The position numbers and the translations under genes were made by a program. Of a stretch of 64,000 bases of DNA, positions 53,878 to 62,324 are shown in pieces (within the stretch, counting starts at the first letter, position 1; each line of letters opens with the position of its first letter). The notes beneath the pieces are model-generated. The model was not told where the DNA came from. It did no database searches and saw only the letters and a program-made list of their open reading frames with translations. Source of the stretch: Enterobacter asburiae (GTDB taxonomy: Bacteria; Pseudomonadota; Gammaproteobacteria; Enterobacterales; Enterobacteriaceae); contig JAAQVN010000001.1 in the NCBI GenBank assembly GCA_011754535.1, positions 248,001-312,000 of the forward strand. Direction: 5' to 3'.

Positions 53878-54167
53878 TCTCCGGCATGTTTGATTGTTAG
53901 CCCAAGACCCAATGCTTTCATGACCGCCAGAGTGGTTTTAAGCGTTGGGTTTCCTTTCTCACTGAACGATCGATACAGTTGTTCTCGTGATAGACCCGTT
54001 TGCTGTGAAATAGTCGACATTCCTTTCGCGCGCGCGATGACGCCCAGCGCTTTAGCAATATACGCTGAGTCGCCAGTTTCTAATGCATCAGCCATAAATA
54101 CGGCGATTTCCTCGTCATCCACCAGCGCGTTTGCTGGATCGTAGGATGTTAATTTATGCATGCTCAT
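53874..54167 (-). CDS. Antitoxin of a HigB/RelE-type addiction module
   Basis: A 97-residue protein of the 'addiction module antidote' family with a Xre-type helix-turn-helix at about 50-88 (STISQQTGLSREQLYRSFSE). The N-terminal SYDPANALVDDEEIAVFMAD is typical of this family and probably contacts the toxin. Its ATG follows the toxin TGA with no gap, the toxin-first order of HigBA modules. An alternative start lies two codons in (MHKLTS). It overlaps yjbB convergently by 4 bases. Confidence 0.9.
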   Translation of the reverse strand: MSMHKLTSYDPANALVDDEEIAVFMADALETGDSAYIAKALGVIARAKGMSTISQQTGLSREQLYRSFSEKGNPTLKTTLAVMKALGLGLTIKHAGD

Positions 54168-54470
54168 TCACTCCTGCCATTGGGATACATTGCTCAGCAT
54201 TTTTGCCACATGTATGTCTCTGGCCTGGCTGCTTTTGTCACCACCACATAACAGCACGATGATGCAATTGCCCTGGTCTTTAAAATAAATTCTGTAGCCT
54301 GGACCATAGTGGATCCTCAGCTCACTTATACCTTCCCCAACGGGTTTAATGTCGCCCGCTAAACCATTTGCCAACCGAAAGAGGCGGGAAGCGATAATGG
54401 TCTTCGCTCGCCGATCTTTTAAGTTTTGCTCCCAGCGTTGGAAGGATTCTGTCTGAACAATCTCCTTCAT
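54168..54470 (-). CDS. Toxin of RelE/ParE superfamily (HigB/Gp49-like)
   Basis: A 100-residue basic protein. The core SRLFRLANGLAGDIKPVGEG then ISELRIHYGPGYRIYFK and CIIVLLCGGDKSSQ match phage-derived 'addiction module killer' proteins, thought to act as ribosome-dependent mRNA nucleases. It is preceded by AGGGAGTAAT as ribosome binding site and a palindromic operator. It occupies the yjbB-rluF gap where E. coli carries pepE. Both partners look intact, so the module is probably active. Confidence 0.9.
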   Translation of the reverse strand: MKEIVQTESFQRWEQNLKDRRAKTIIASRLFRLANGLAGDIKPVGEGISELRIHYGPGYRIYFKDQGNCIIVLLCGGDKSSQARDIHVAKMLSNVSQWQE

Positions 54471-54479
54471 ATTACTCCC

Positions 54480-54497
54480 TGTAATTTATAAACTACA
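54480..54497 (-). promoter_or_regulatory. Palindromic operator of the toxin-antitoxin pair
   Basis: TGTAATTTATAAACTACA is an 18-base inverted repeat with one mismatched pair, 9 bases upstream of the toxin start. It contains TATAAA in the -10 position and would be the site for autorepression by the antitoxin. Inferred from position and symmetry. Confidence 0.65.
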
Positions 54498-54668
54498 AAT
54501 TAATTGTTTCTGGAGAGTAAAACTAAAAGGAGTTAGCACAAGGATAAATGGCCTGACGCTAAATCCTGAAAGCGTCTCGCAAACTAAAAAACCCGCTTCA
54601 GTTACCTTCAGCTAATCTTTTTTTTCGGCCCAAACCTAAGGTATATTTCGCCCTTCACAGGAGAAACT

Positions 54669-55541
54669 ATGCTGCCAACTCAATCAACCCGATTAAACAA
54701 ATACATTAGCGAGAGCGGGATCTGCTCACGTCGCGAGGCTGACCGTTACATTGAACAAGGTAACGTGTTTCTTAACGGCAAACGCGCCACCATCGGCGAC
54801 CAGGTGGTCCCTGGCGATGTGGTTAAAGTTAATGGTCAGCTCATCGAACCGCGTGATGCAGAAGACCTGGTGTTTATCGCGTTGAACAAACCGGTTGGGA
54901 TTGTCAGCACCACGGAAGACGGCGAGCGGGACAACATCGTTGATTTCGTGAACCACAGCAGCCGCATCTTCCCGATTGGCCGTCTGGATAAAGACTCTCA
55001 GGGGCTGATTTTCCTCACCAACCACGGCGATCTGGTCAACAAAATCCTGCGTGCCGGTAACGACCACGAGAAAGAGTACATTGTGACGGTAAATAAGCCG
55101 GTCACGGACGAATTTATTCGCGGCATGGGCGCCGGTGTGCCGATCCTCGGTACCGTCACGAAGAAGTGTAAGGTTAAGAAAGAAGCACCGTTCGCGTTCC
55201 GCATTACCCTGGTGCAGGGCCTGAACCGCCAGATCCGCCGCATGTGCGAGTACTTCGGCTATGAAGTGACGAAGCTGGAACGCACGCGCATCATGAACGT
55301 CAGCCTGTCCGGTATTCCGCTGGGCGAGTGGCGTGACTTAACAGATGACGAGCTGATTGAGTTGTTCAAGCTTATCGAGAACTCCTCGTCCGAGGCGAAG
55401 CCGAAAGCTAAAGCAAAACCGAAAACGCAGGCGATTAAGCGCCCGGTGGTGAAGGCGCCGCAGGCGGAAGAGAAAGGGCGAGGCAAGCCGGGCAACGGAA
55501 AACGCTTTACCCAGCCGGGGCGTAAAAAGAAAGGGCGCTGA
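54669..55541 (+). CDS. rluF: 23S rRNA pseudouridine synthase RluF
   Basis: A 290-residue enzyme that makes pseudouridine 2604 (and 2605) in 23S rRNA; also acts on tRNA-Tyr in E. coli. The N-terminal S4 RNA-binding domain ([20 protein letters not shown]) precedes the catalytic domain, with nucleophile D107 in [10 protein letters not shown]. The C-terminal tail from about 240 is lysine-, alanine- and proline-rich (KPKAKAKPK) and probably disordered. The stop abuts convergent yjbD with no gap. Confidence 0.96.
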   Translation: MLPTQSTRLNKYISESGICSRREADRYIEQGNVFLNGKRATIGDQVVPGDVVKVNGQLIEPRDAEDLVFIALNKPVGIVSTTEDGERDNIVDFVNHSSRIFPIGRLDKDSQGLIFLTNHGDLVNKILRAGNDHEKEYIVTVNKPVTDEFIRGMGAGVPILGTVTKKCKVKKEAPFAFRITLVQGLNRQIRRMCEYFGYEVTKLERTRIMNVSLSGIPLGEWRDLTDDELIELFKLIENSSSEAKPKAKAKPKTQAIKRPVVKAPQAEEKGRGKPGNGKRFTQPGRKKKGR

Positions 55542-55814
55542 TTAGCGCCTGCCACGGGTTGATGTATTGGCGGACCAGGAAAAGGTCGCCTCTGCATCCG
55601 GCTTATAAGCCTGCTCTTTTTTCAGCTTGCGGGCTTTTTTGGCCGCAGCCTCACGCTGCGCCATCAGCTTATCGATGTACTCTTTTTTCACCTGATTGGT
55701 TTCGGCGTTCGTCAGCGTGCGGCCATGCGCGATGCGGGCGCGGTCGAGAAGCGTTTTAAGTTCACGCTGCTCCGCTTCCGTCATGTCTTTCTGGGTCAAA
55801 CGTGGTGTAGCCAT
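55542..55814 (-). CDS. yjbD: YjbD family protein (DUF3811)
   Basis: A 90-residue, highly basic and helical protein matching E. coli YjbD in size and position. LTQKDMTEAEQRELKTLLDR is the conserved N-terminal block; the middle is a lysine/alanine-rich helix. No enzyme motif is seen; function unknown. Convergent with rluF, with adjacent stop codons. Confidence 0.92.
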   Translation of the reverse strand: MATPRLTQKDMTEAEQRELKTLLDRARIAHGRTLTNAETNQVKKEYIDKLMAQREAAAKKARKLKKEQAYKPDAEATFSWSANTSTRGRR

Positions 55815-55864
55815 TGCTGAAGCCTCCTGATAGAGAGGCTTCAGTGTAAAGCAAGCAGCGTAAA

Positions 55865-56809
55865 TTAACCCTGCTTCACCGCATCTTTTTTCGTTTGCTC
55901 ATCAATCGGTTTGCCGGACCAGTAGCCCGCCAGCAGCGAGCCGGAGAGATTATGCCAGACGGAGAACAGCGCGCCCGGGAGGGCCGCCAGCGGCGAGAAG
56001 TAAATTTTACCCAGCGCCGCCGCCAGGCCGGAGTTCTGCATGCCCACCTCGATTGCCAGCGTGCGGCAGGTGGATTCGTCAAAGCCAAACAGCTTCCCGC
56101 CCCAGTAGCCGCCCAGCAGGCCAATCGTGTTATGCAGCACCACGGCGACGATCACCACAAAGCCTACGGAAGCAATGTGCGATGCGGAACCCGCCACCAC
56201 GGCGCTAATGATCGCCAGAATGCAGACCATCGAAAACGCGGGCAGGTACGGCTCAACGGCCTTCACCACGCGCGGGAAAAGATGGTGAATGACCAGCCCC
56301 AGCGCAATCGGGATTACTACTATCTGCAAAATGCTGAGCAGCATGCCCATCACGTCCACCTGAATATGCGCATCCACGTACAGGCGGGTTAACAGCGGCG
56401 TGGCAATCACGCCCACCAGCGTGGAAACGGAAGAGATGGTAACGGAGAGCGCCACATCACCTTTCGCAAGATAGATCATCACGTTAGATGCCGTACCGCT
56501 GGCGACGCTGCCCACCAGCACCATCCCGGCGGAGAGATCGGGCGGCATCTTAAAGGCCATCGCCAGCAGCCAGGCCGCGAGCGGCATCACCAGGTAGTGC
56601 AGGAAGATCCCTGCGGCCACCGGCGCCGGGCGCGACAGCACGCGTTTAAAATCATCGATTTTCAGGTGCACGCCCATGCCGAACATAATCAGCATCAGCA
56701 GCGTGGTGACCCACGGGCCAATGCCGGTGAACGTGGTGGGCGTGTAATAAGCGAGTACCGAGAGCAGCAGCGCCCATAGCGGGAACAGCCGGGTGATAGC
56801 GGATAACAT
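55865..56809 (-). CDS. panS: Bile acid:sodium symporter family transporter, PanS-like
   Basis: A 314-residue inner-membrane protein with about ten hydrophobic helices. Family motifs include [32 protein letters not shown] and [15 protein letters not shown], the last two at the substrate/sodium site. The Salmonella member PanS moves ketopantoate and related pantothenate precursors. Assignment rests on overall similarity and is less sure than for the neighbours. E. coli K-12 has no such gene between yjbD and lysC. Confidence 0.75.
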   Translation of the reverse strand: MLSAITRLFPLWALLLSVLAYYTPTTFTGIGPWVTTLLMLIMFGMGVHLKIDDFKRVLSRPAPVAAGIFLHYLVMPLAAWLLAMAFKMPPDLSAGMVLVGSVASGTASNVMIYLAKGDVALSVTISSVSTLVGVIATPLLTRLYVDAHIQVDVMGMLLSILQIVVIPIALGLVIHHLFPRVVKAVEPYLPAFSMVCILAIISAVVAGSASHIASVGFVVIVAVVLHNTIGLLGGYWGGKLFGFDESTCRTLAIEVGMQNSGLAAALGKIYFSPLAALPGALFSVWHNLSGSLLAGYWSGKPIDEQTKKDAVKQG

Positions 56810-56844
56810 AGTGAATTCCTTGCAGTATTGTCGTGTTGTTTAGT

Positions 56845-56876
56845 TATAAAAAAGCCGGGTCTGTGCCCGGCTTATA
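56845..56876 (-). terminator. lysC terminator
   Basis: Minus-strand AAGCCGGGC ACAGA CCCGGCTT followed by TTTTATAAC, about 30 bases after the lysC stop. It separates lysC from the PanS-like gene. Confidence 0.9.
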
Positions 56877-56902
56877 GGTATTGTTTATCGTGCTAACGAA
56901 TT

Positions 56903-58252
56903 TTATTCAAACAAATTCTGATGAAGTTTCTGCACCACCTGCTCGGCCTGATCGGCAGGGACCAGGAAGCAGAGGTTGTAGCTGGAGGCACCGTAGCAGA
57001 TCATACGGATGTTGAACGGGTCGAGCACGCCGAACACCTCTTTGCCCACGCCGCAGGCGCGCGACAGCTTGTTACCGATGATGGCCACCAGCGCCAGGTC
57101 TTCTTCCACCTCCACGCGGCACAGTTCAGACAGCTCAATCAGCAGCGACTGCGTCAGCAGGGTGTCGCCGGTCGAGGTGGAGCCAGTGGTGTCCAGCGTC
57201 AGCGCAATGCTCACTTCGGAGGTGGTAATCAAATCTACAGAGATGTTATGGCGCGCCAGAATGCCAAACACTTCCGCCAGGAAACCGCGGGAGTGGAGCA
57301 TATTGTGGCTGTGGAGCGTCACCAGCGTCTGGCGACGGCGCAGGGCCAGGGCGCGGAATAGCGGCGGGTTCTCGGTTTTCTTGCAGACCAGCGTCCCGCC
57401 CGCTTTTGGATCTTTACTGGAGCCAACGAAGACCGGAATATCGCTGCGCACGGCGGGCAGCAGCGTTGCCGGATGCAGCACTTTCGCGCCGAAGGTGGCC
57501 ATTTCCGCCGCTTCTTCAAAGGCGATCACATCAATACGTTTCGCCGCGGAAACGACGCGCGGATCGGTGGTGTAAATACCCGGCACGTCAGTCCAGATAT
57601 CCACGCGCGTTGCATGCAGGGCCTCGCCCAGCAGCGCGGCGGTGTAGTCGCTGCCGCCACGGCCAAGCGTTGTCGTGCGTCCTTTCGCTTCGCTGCCGAT
57701 AAAGCCCTGGGTGATCACCATGCCTTCTGCCAGGCGCGGAGCCAGCTGCTGGTTGGTGAGCTCGGCCAACATCTCAACGTCCGGTTCGGCACGGCCAAAG
57801 CGATCGCTGGTACGCATCACTTTACGCACGTCAAACCACTGCGCCTGAACGTTACGCTCACGCATGATTTCAACGAACAGCAGGGTAGACATCAATTCAC
57901 CGTGGCTGACCAGTTCATCGGTCAGGGCGGTAGAGGTGGCCAGAGACGCCGCTTCTGCCAGGGTGGTGATATTTTCCAGCAGGCGTTCCACTTCTTCGCG
58001 GATCACGTTTGGATTCTGCAGACGTTCAAGGATGTCGAACTGAATTTTGCGCAGTGCATCCAGCTTTACGAAACGTTCTGTCGCTTCCAGTCCTTCAGAC
58101 AGAGAAACCAGCAGGTTCGTCACGCCGGCAGATGCAGAGAGCACCACCAGGCGGGTATTCGGATCGGCCAGCACCACATCGGCGCTGCGGTTCATGGCAT
58201 CGTAATCGGCCACACTGGTGCCGCCAAACTTGGCGACCACAAAACTCGTCAT
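56903..58252 (-). CDS. lysC: Lysine-sensitive aspartokinase III
   Basis: A 449-residue enzyme phosphorylating aspartate, entry to lysine, threonine and methionine synthesis. The kinase domain opens VVAKFGGTSVADYDAMNRS and includes TLGRGGSDYTAALL. Two C-terminal ACT domains (from about 305) bind lysine for feedback inhibition. The length equals E. coli LysC. The ribosome binding site GAGG is conserved, but the long leader with lysine riboswitch known from E. coli is not found. Confidence 0.97.
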   Translation of the reverse strand: MTSFVVAKFGGTSVADYDAMNRSADVVLADPNTRLVVLSASAGVTNLLVSLSEGLEATERFVKLDALRKIQFDILERLQNPNVIREEVERLLENITTLAEAASLATSTALTDELVSHGELMSTLLFVEIMRERNVQAQWFDVRKVMRTSDRFGRAEPDVEMLAELTNQQLAPRLAEGMVITQGFIGSEAKGRTTTLGRGGSDYTAALLGEALHATRVDIWTDVPGIYTTDPRVVSAAKRIDVIAFEEAAEMATFGAKVLHPATLLPAVRSDIPVFVGSSKDPKAGGTLVCKKTENPPLFRALALRRRQTLVTLHSHNMLHSRGFLAEVFGILARHNISVDLITTSEVSIALTLDTTGSTSTGDTLLTQSLLIELSELCRVEVEEDLALVAIIGNKLSRACGVGKEVFGVLDPFNIRMICYGASSYNLCFLVPADQAEQVVQKLHQNLFE

Positions 58253-58626
58253 AACAACCTCGTGTCAGGGAATGAATAAGCGACCTTGGCACAAGAGTGA
58301 AACGAAAACAGGTGCAGGCGCAAAATACGGCCCTATAAATAAAATGTGGGGGAGGTCCTGTCAATGCTGGGATTATGCGGATTTTTTATGGGGGGGTACC
58401 CCTGAGAAACAGGACTTATAACAGGGCCATATTTTATGCTCCATTTTACCCTGTTTTGACCAACATTTCGCCGCCCCGGGAGGGCTCTTCAGCAGCTATA
58501 CTTTTCGGGTCTTTTCACCTGTGTTTGATACAGGCCAGGGCAATGGCATAAAAACCATCACAATTTTTATTTGCAGGCGCTACAATCGACCGCAGTCACA
58601 ATTCTCAAATCAGAAGAGTATTGCTA
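58253..58626. promoter_or_regulatory. lysC-pgi divergent intergenic region, atypical lysC leader
   Basis: Near lysC the minus-strand sequence CTTGTGCCAAGG and CCCTGACACGAGG matches the end of the E. coli lysC leader. Further upstream the lysine aptamer landmarks (AGAGGCGC, GGGCTGAATCCCC) are absent. Instead there is TTGACA (58359-58364, minus) as a possible -35 and an inverted repeat GGTCCTGT / ACAGGACT (about 58355-58416) enclosing GGGGTACCCC. The pgi promoter should lie between 58500 and 58620 on the plus strand; I cannot assign it with confidence. Confidence 0.6.
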
Positions 58627-60276
58627 ATGAAAAACATCAACCCAACGCAGACCGCTGCCTGGCAGGCACTACAGAAACATTTTGATGAAATGAAGGACGT
58701 CACCATCGCGGATCTGTTCGCGAAAGATGCCGATCGTTTCACTAAGTTCTCCGCGACCTTCGATGACCTGATGCTGGTGGATTTCTCCAAGAACCGCATT
58801 ACCGAAGAGACGCTGGCAAAACTGCAGGATCTGGCAAAAGAGACTGAGCTTGCCGACGCCATCAAATCCATGTTCTCCGGCGAAAAGATCAACCGCACCG
58901 AAGACCGTGCCGTGCTGCACGTGGCCCTGCGTAACCGTAGCAATACGCCAATCATCGTTGACGGCAAAGATGTGATGCCGGAAGTAAACGCGGTGCTGGA
59001 AAAGATGAAAACCTTCTCCGAAGCGATCATCTCAGGTCAGTGGAAAGGTTACACCGGCAAAGCAATTACGGATGTTGTTAACATCGGTATCGGCGGCTCT
59101 GACCTCGGTCCGTTCATGGTGACCGAAGCGCTGCGTCCGTACAAAAACCACCTCAACATGCACTTTGTCTCTAACGTCGATGGTACCCACATCGCCGAAG
59201 TGCTGAAGAACGTAAATCCGGAAACCACCCTGTTCCTGGTGGCGTCCAAAACCTTCACTACTCAGGAAACCATGACCAACGCCCACAGCGCGCGCGATTG
59301 GTTCCTGAAAACCGCGGGCGACAACAAGCACGTGGCGAAACATTTCGCGGCGCTGTCCACCAACGGTAAAGCCGTCAGCGAGTTCGGTATCGACACCGCG
59401 AATATGTTCGAGTTCTGGGACTGGGTTGGTGGCCGCTACTCTCTGTGGTCTGCAATCGGCCTGTCCATCATCCTGTCCGTGGGCTTCGACAACTTCGTTG
59501 AGCTGCTCTCTGGCGCGCACGCAATGGACAAACACTTCTCCACCACTGCACCTGAGAAAAACCTGCCGGTGCTGCTGGCGCTGATTGGGATCTGGTACAA
59601 CAACTTCTTCGGCGCTGAAACCGAAGCAATTCTGCCGTACGACCAGTACATGCACCGCTTTGCGGCCTACTTCCAGCAGGGGAACATGGAATCCAACGGT
59701 AAGTACGTTGACCGTAACGGCAACGCGGTGGATTACCAGACTGGACCAATCATCTGGGGCGAACCGGGCACCAACGGTCAGCACGCGTTCTACCAGCTGA
59801 TTCACCAGGGCACCAAAATGGTACCGTGCGATTTCATCGCGCCGGCGATTACACACAACCCGCTGTCCGACCACCATCCAAAGCTGCTGTCTAACTTCTT
59901 CGCACAGACAGAAGCGTTGGCGTTCGGTAAATCCCGCGAGGTGGTAGAGCAGGAATACCGTGACCAGGGTAAAGATCCGGCCACGCTGGAGCACGTTGTG
60001 CCGTTCAAAGTGTTCGAAGGCAACCGTCCAACCAACTCCATCCTGCTGCGTGAAATCACGCCATTCAGCCTGGGCGCGCTGATTGCGCTGTACGAGCACA
60101 AGATCTTCACTCAGGGCGCTATTCTGAACATCTTCACCTTTGACCAGTGGGGCGTTGAGCTGGGCAAACAGCTGGCAAACCGTATTCTGCCAGAGCTGGG
60201 TGACGATAAAGCGATCGACAGCCACGACAGCTCCACCAATGGTTTGATTAACCGTTATAAAGCATGGCGTGCGTAA
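58627..60276 (+). CDS. pgi: Glucose-6-phosphate isomerase
   Basis: A 549-residue cytosolic enzyme interconverting glucose-6-phosphate and fructose-6-phosphate. The sugar-phosphate SIS blocks [20 protein letters not shown] and [17 protein letters not shown] are present, as are the PGI signatures near YSLWSAIGL and [13 protein letters not shown]. The ATG at 58627 is used because [12 protein letters not shown] is the E. coli start. A strong terminator follows. Confidence 0.98.
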   Translation: MKNINPTQTAAWQALQKHFDEMKDVTIADLFAKDADRFTKFSATFDDLMLVDFSKNRITEETLAKLQDLAKETELADAIKSMFSGEKINRTEDRAVLHVALRNRSNTPIIVDGKDVMPEVNAVLEKMKTFSEAIISGQWKGYTGKAITDVVNIGIGGSDLGPFMVTEALRPYKNHLNMHFVSNVDGTHIAEVLKNVNPETTLFLVASKTFTTQETMTNAHSARDWFLKTAGDNKHVAKHFAALSTNGKAVSEFGIDTANMFEFWDWVGGRYSLWSAIGLSIILSVGFDNFVELLSGAHAMDKHFSTTAPEKNLPVLLALIGIWYNNFFGAETEAILPYDQYMHRFAAYFQQGNMESNGKYVDRNGNAVDYQTGPIIWGEPGTNGQHAFYQLIHQGTKMVPCDFIAPAITHNPLSDHHPKLLSNFFAQTEALAFGKSREVVEQEYRDQGKDPATLEHVVPFKVFEGNRPTNSILLREITPFSLGALIALYEHKIFTQGAILNIFTFDQWGVELGKQLANRILPELGDDKAIDSHDSSTNGLINRYKAWRA

Positions 60277-60289
60277 TTAATATGTCATG

Positions 60290-60320
60290 AAAAATGCCGG
60301 CGATATGCCGGCATTTTTTT
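60290..60320 (+). terminator. pgi terminator
   Basis: AATGCCGGC GATA TGCCGGCATT followed by seven T residues, 15 bases after the pgi stop. Confidence 0.93.
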
Positions 60321-60642
60321 ATCGGATAATTCCTGATGTCTGTTAGTTAACTCAAATTCTGACTCTGAGTTTAATCTGAAAAAGGCGCTTAACCTGCTAA
60401 TTACTGCGGTTTATTTTAAGAAAATACGCAGAATTAAGATAATAAAATTATATTATAACTTATTGATTTTAATTGTTAATTTATTCTAATATTTTGTTTT
60501 TCTTTTCTGTTTTATCCATTAGTCCGAAAACCATCCTCCTATTTCCCCCCACGGTAAACCCACTGCTGTAGTTGTGTATACTCGATTCCGCCTGAATTTC
60601 TTTTCGGGCAAATCTCCATTCATTCATTGAAGGGAAATTGTT
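60321..60642 (+). promoter_or_regulatory. yjbE upstream region
   Basis: A markedly A+T-rich gap with no gene. TATACT at 60577-60582 is the best -10; the -35 is weak (GTAAAC), suggesting an activator. E. coli yjbEFGH is RcsB-activated. The segment TTTTAAGAAAATACG near 60413 vaguely resembles an Rcs box but I would not call it. AAGGGAAATTGTT before the start is a reasonable ribosome binding site. Confidence 0.5.
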
Positions 60643-60885
60643 ATGAAGAAAGTACTGTATGGCATTTTTGCCATATCTGCACTTGCGGCGACCTCTGTCT
60701 ATGCAGCTCCGGTCCAGGTCGGGGAAGCAGCAGGGTCGGCAGCGACGTCTGCGTCTGCGGGAAGTTCTACCGCAGCCAGCACCAGCACCGTAAGTTCAGC
60801 CGTGGGTGTCGCGCTGGCGGCAACCGGTGGCGGTGATGGCTCCAATACCGGAACCACGACCACTACGACAACCAGCACCCAGTAA
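60643..60885 (+). CDS. yjbE: YjbE, exopolysaccharide operon secreted small protein
   Basis: An 80-residue secreted protein almost identical to E. coli YjbE. A signal peptide ([20 protein letters not shown], cleaved after AA) is followed by a very low-complexity Ala/Ser/Thr/Gly chain ending [11 protein letters not shown]. First gene of yjbEFGH, an Rcs-controlled operon linked to an extracellular polysaccharide in E. coli and related to gfcABCD. Molecular role unknown. Confidence 0.95.
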   Translation: MKKVLYGIFAISALAATSVYAAPVQVGEAAGSAATSASAGSSTAASTSTVSSAVGVALAATGGGDGSNTGTTTTTTTSTQ

Positions 60886-60903
60886 TACCGGGTGTTTTAA
60901 TCA

Positions 60904-60925
60904 TAACCACACTTCGGTGTGGTTA
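60904..60925 (+). other. UUCG-loop hairpin between yjbE and yjbF
   Basis: TAACCACAC TTCG GTGTGGTTA, a perfect 9-base stem with the stable TTCG loop, followed by only TTTCG. It may attenuate transcription or stabilise yjbE mRNA, giving more YjbE than YjbFGH. Confidence 0.75.
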
Positions 60926-60948
60926 TTTCGCCCCTTCGGAGAAGAGTC

Positions 60949-61587
60949 GTGAAGCGACCTGCAATCATTCTGATTTGCCTGCTGTTGCAGGCGTGCTCAG
61001 CCACCACCAAAGGGCTGGGGCATTCACTGTGGGACAGCCTGTTCGGCACACCGGGCGTGCATCTGACCGATGACGAACTTCAGAACATGCCGTACGCCAG
61101 CCAGTACATGCAGCTTAATGATGGCCCGCAACTGTTTGTGGTGCTCGCTTTCGATGAAAACGGGCAGCAGAAATGGGTGACGCAGGATCAGGCCACCATC
61201 GTGACGCAGCATGGTCGTATTGTGAAAACGCTGCTCGGCGGCGATAACCTGCTCGAGGTGAATAATCTCGCCGAAGACCCGCTCATCAAGCCAAATCAGA
61301 TCGTCGACGGCGCAGGCTGGACGCGCACCATGGGCTGGACCGAGCACAAGCAGGTGCGCTACGCCACGGCCCGCTCCACCTTCCGCTGGGACGGTACGGA
61401 TAGCGTGAAGGTGGGCAGCGACGAAACGCAGGTTCGCGTGCTGGATGAGAAGGTGACAACCGACCAGGCCACCTGGCATAACCGCTTCTGGATTGACGAG
61501 GAAGGGCAGATCCGTCAGTCCTTACAGTATCTCGGCGCCGGTTTCTTCCCGGTGAAAACCACCCTGATCAAGGCGGCGAAATCATGA
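60949..61587 (+). CDS. yjbF: YjbF family lipoprotein (GfcB-like)
   Basis: A 212-residue predicted outer-membrane lipoprotein. The signal (MKRPAIILICLLLQAC) ends in lipobox LQAC with acylated C16. The GTG at 60949, after GGAGAAG, gives the E. coli length; a longer frame from 60919 would bury the signal. The soluble part resembles group 4 capsule protein GfcB. Overlaps yjbG by 4 bases. Confidence 0.94.
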   Translation: MKRPAIILICLLLQACSATTKGLGHSLWDSLFGTPGVHLTDDELQNMPYASQYMQLNDGPQLFVVLAFDENGQQKWVTQDQATIVTQHGRIVKTLLGGDNLLEVNNLAEDPLIKPNQIVDGAGWTRTMGWTEHKQVRYATARSTFRWDGTDSVKVGSDETQVRVLDEKVTTDQATWHNRFWIDEEGQIRQSLQYLGAGFFPVKTTLIKAAKS

Positions 61588-62324
61588 AAACGCTCATCTA
61601 CGCTGCGTTTCTCGCCAGTCTTGCCGCGCCGCTGGCATGGTCAGCAGGAACGGTAAAGGTCTACACGCCGGACAGTGAAAAACCCAAAACCTTAACCAAC
61701 GCCGAGCATCTGCTCGATCTCGTCGGGCAGCCGAGGCTTGCCAACAGCTGGTGGCCGGGAGCGGTGATTGGCGAGCGTCAGGCGACGGTTAAGGCGGAGC
61801 AGGAACACCTTGCCTTGCTGGCCCGACTGACGGGTCTGGCAGAGCAGGAAGACGGCGACGATGCCGCAGCCATTAACAGCGTTCGCCAGCAGCTTCAGGC
61901 GCTGAAGGTGACAGGCCGCCAGAAAGTCAATCTTGATCCAGATGAAGTGCGCGTCACGGAAAAGGGCAACCCCACGCTTCAAGGGGAGTACACCCTCTGG
62001 CTGCCGGTGAAGCCGACGACGGTGACCGTGATGGGGCTTATCAGCAGCCCGGGTAAAAAGCCCTTTACGCCCGGCCGCGACGTGGCAAGCTATCTTGACG
62101 AACAAAGCCTGCTGAGCGGCGCGGATAACAGCTACGCATGGATTATTTATCCCGACGGGCATACGCAAAAAGCGCCGGTGGCGTACTGGAATAAACGCCA
62201 TATCGAACCCATGCCGGGCAGCATCATTTTTGTCGGTTTTGCCGACCATTTCTGGACGAAGGCATATGACGGGCTTAACGCCGATATCCTTCACTCCCTG
62301 ACACAGCGGATACCGGAAGAATGA
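61584..62324 (+). CDS. yjbG: YjbG, capsule-biosynthesis GfcC-like periplasmic protein
   Basis: A 246-residue exported protein with signal peptide [20 protein letters not shown]. The remainder resembles Gfc[21 protein letters not shown] then a SLBB-type region and a C-terminal segment with [11 protein letters not shown]. It probably helps polysaccharide export with YjbF and YjbH. It overlaps both neighbours by 4 bases (ATGA), indicating translational coupling. Confidence 0.94.
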   Translation: MKTLIYAAFLASLAAPLAWSAGTVKVYTPDSEKPKTLTNAEHLLDLVGQPRLANSWWPGAVIGERQATVKAEQEHLALLARLTGLAEQEDGDDAAAINSVRQQLQALKVTGRQKVNLDPDEVRVTEKGNPTLQGEYTLWLPVKPTTVTVMGLISSPGKKPFTPGRDVASYLDEQSLLSGADNSYAWIIYPDGHTQKAPVAYWNKRHIEPMPGSIIFVGFADHFWTKAYDGLNADILHSLTQRIPEE

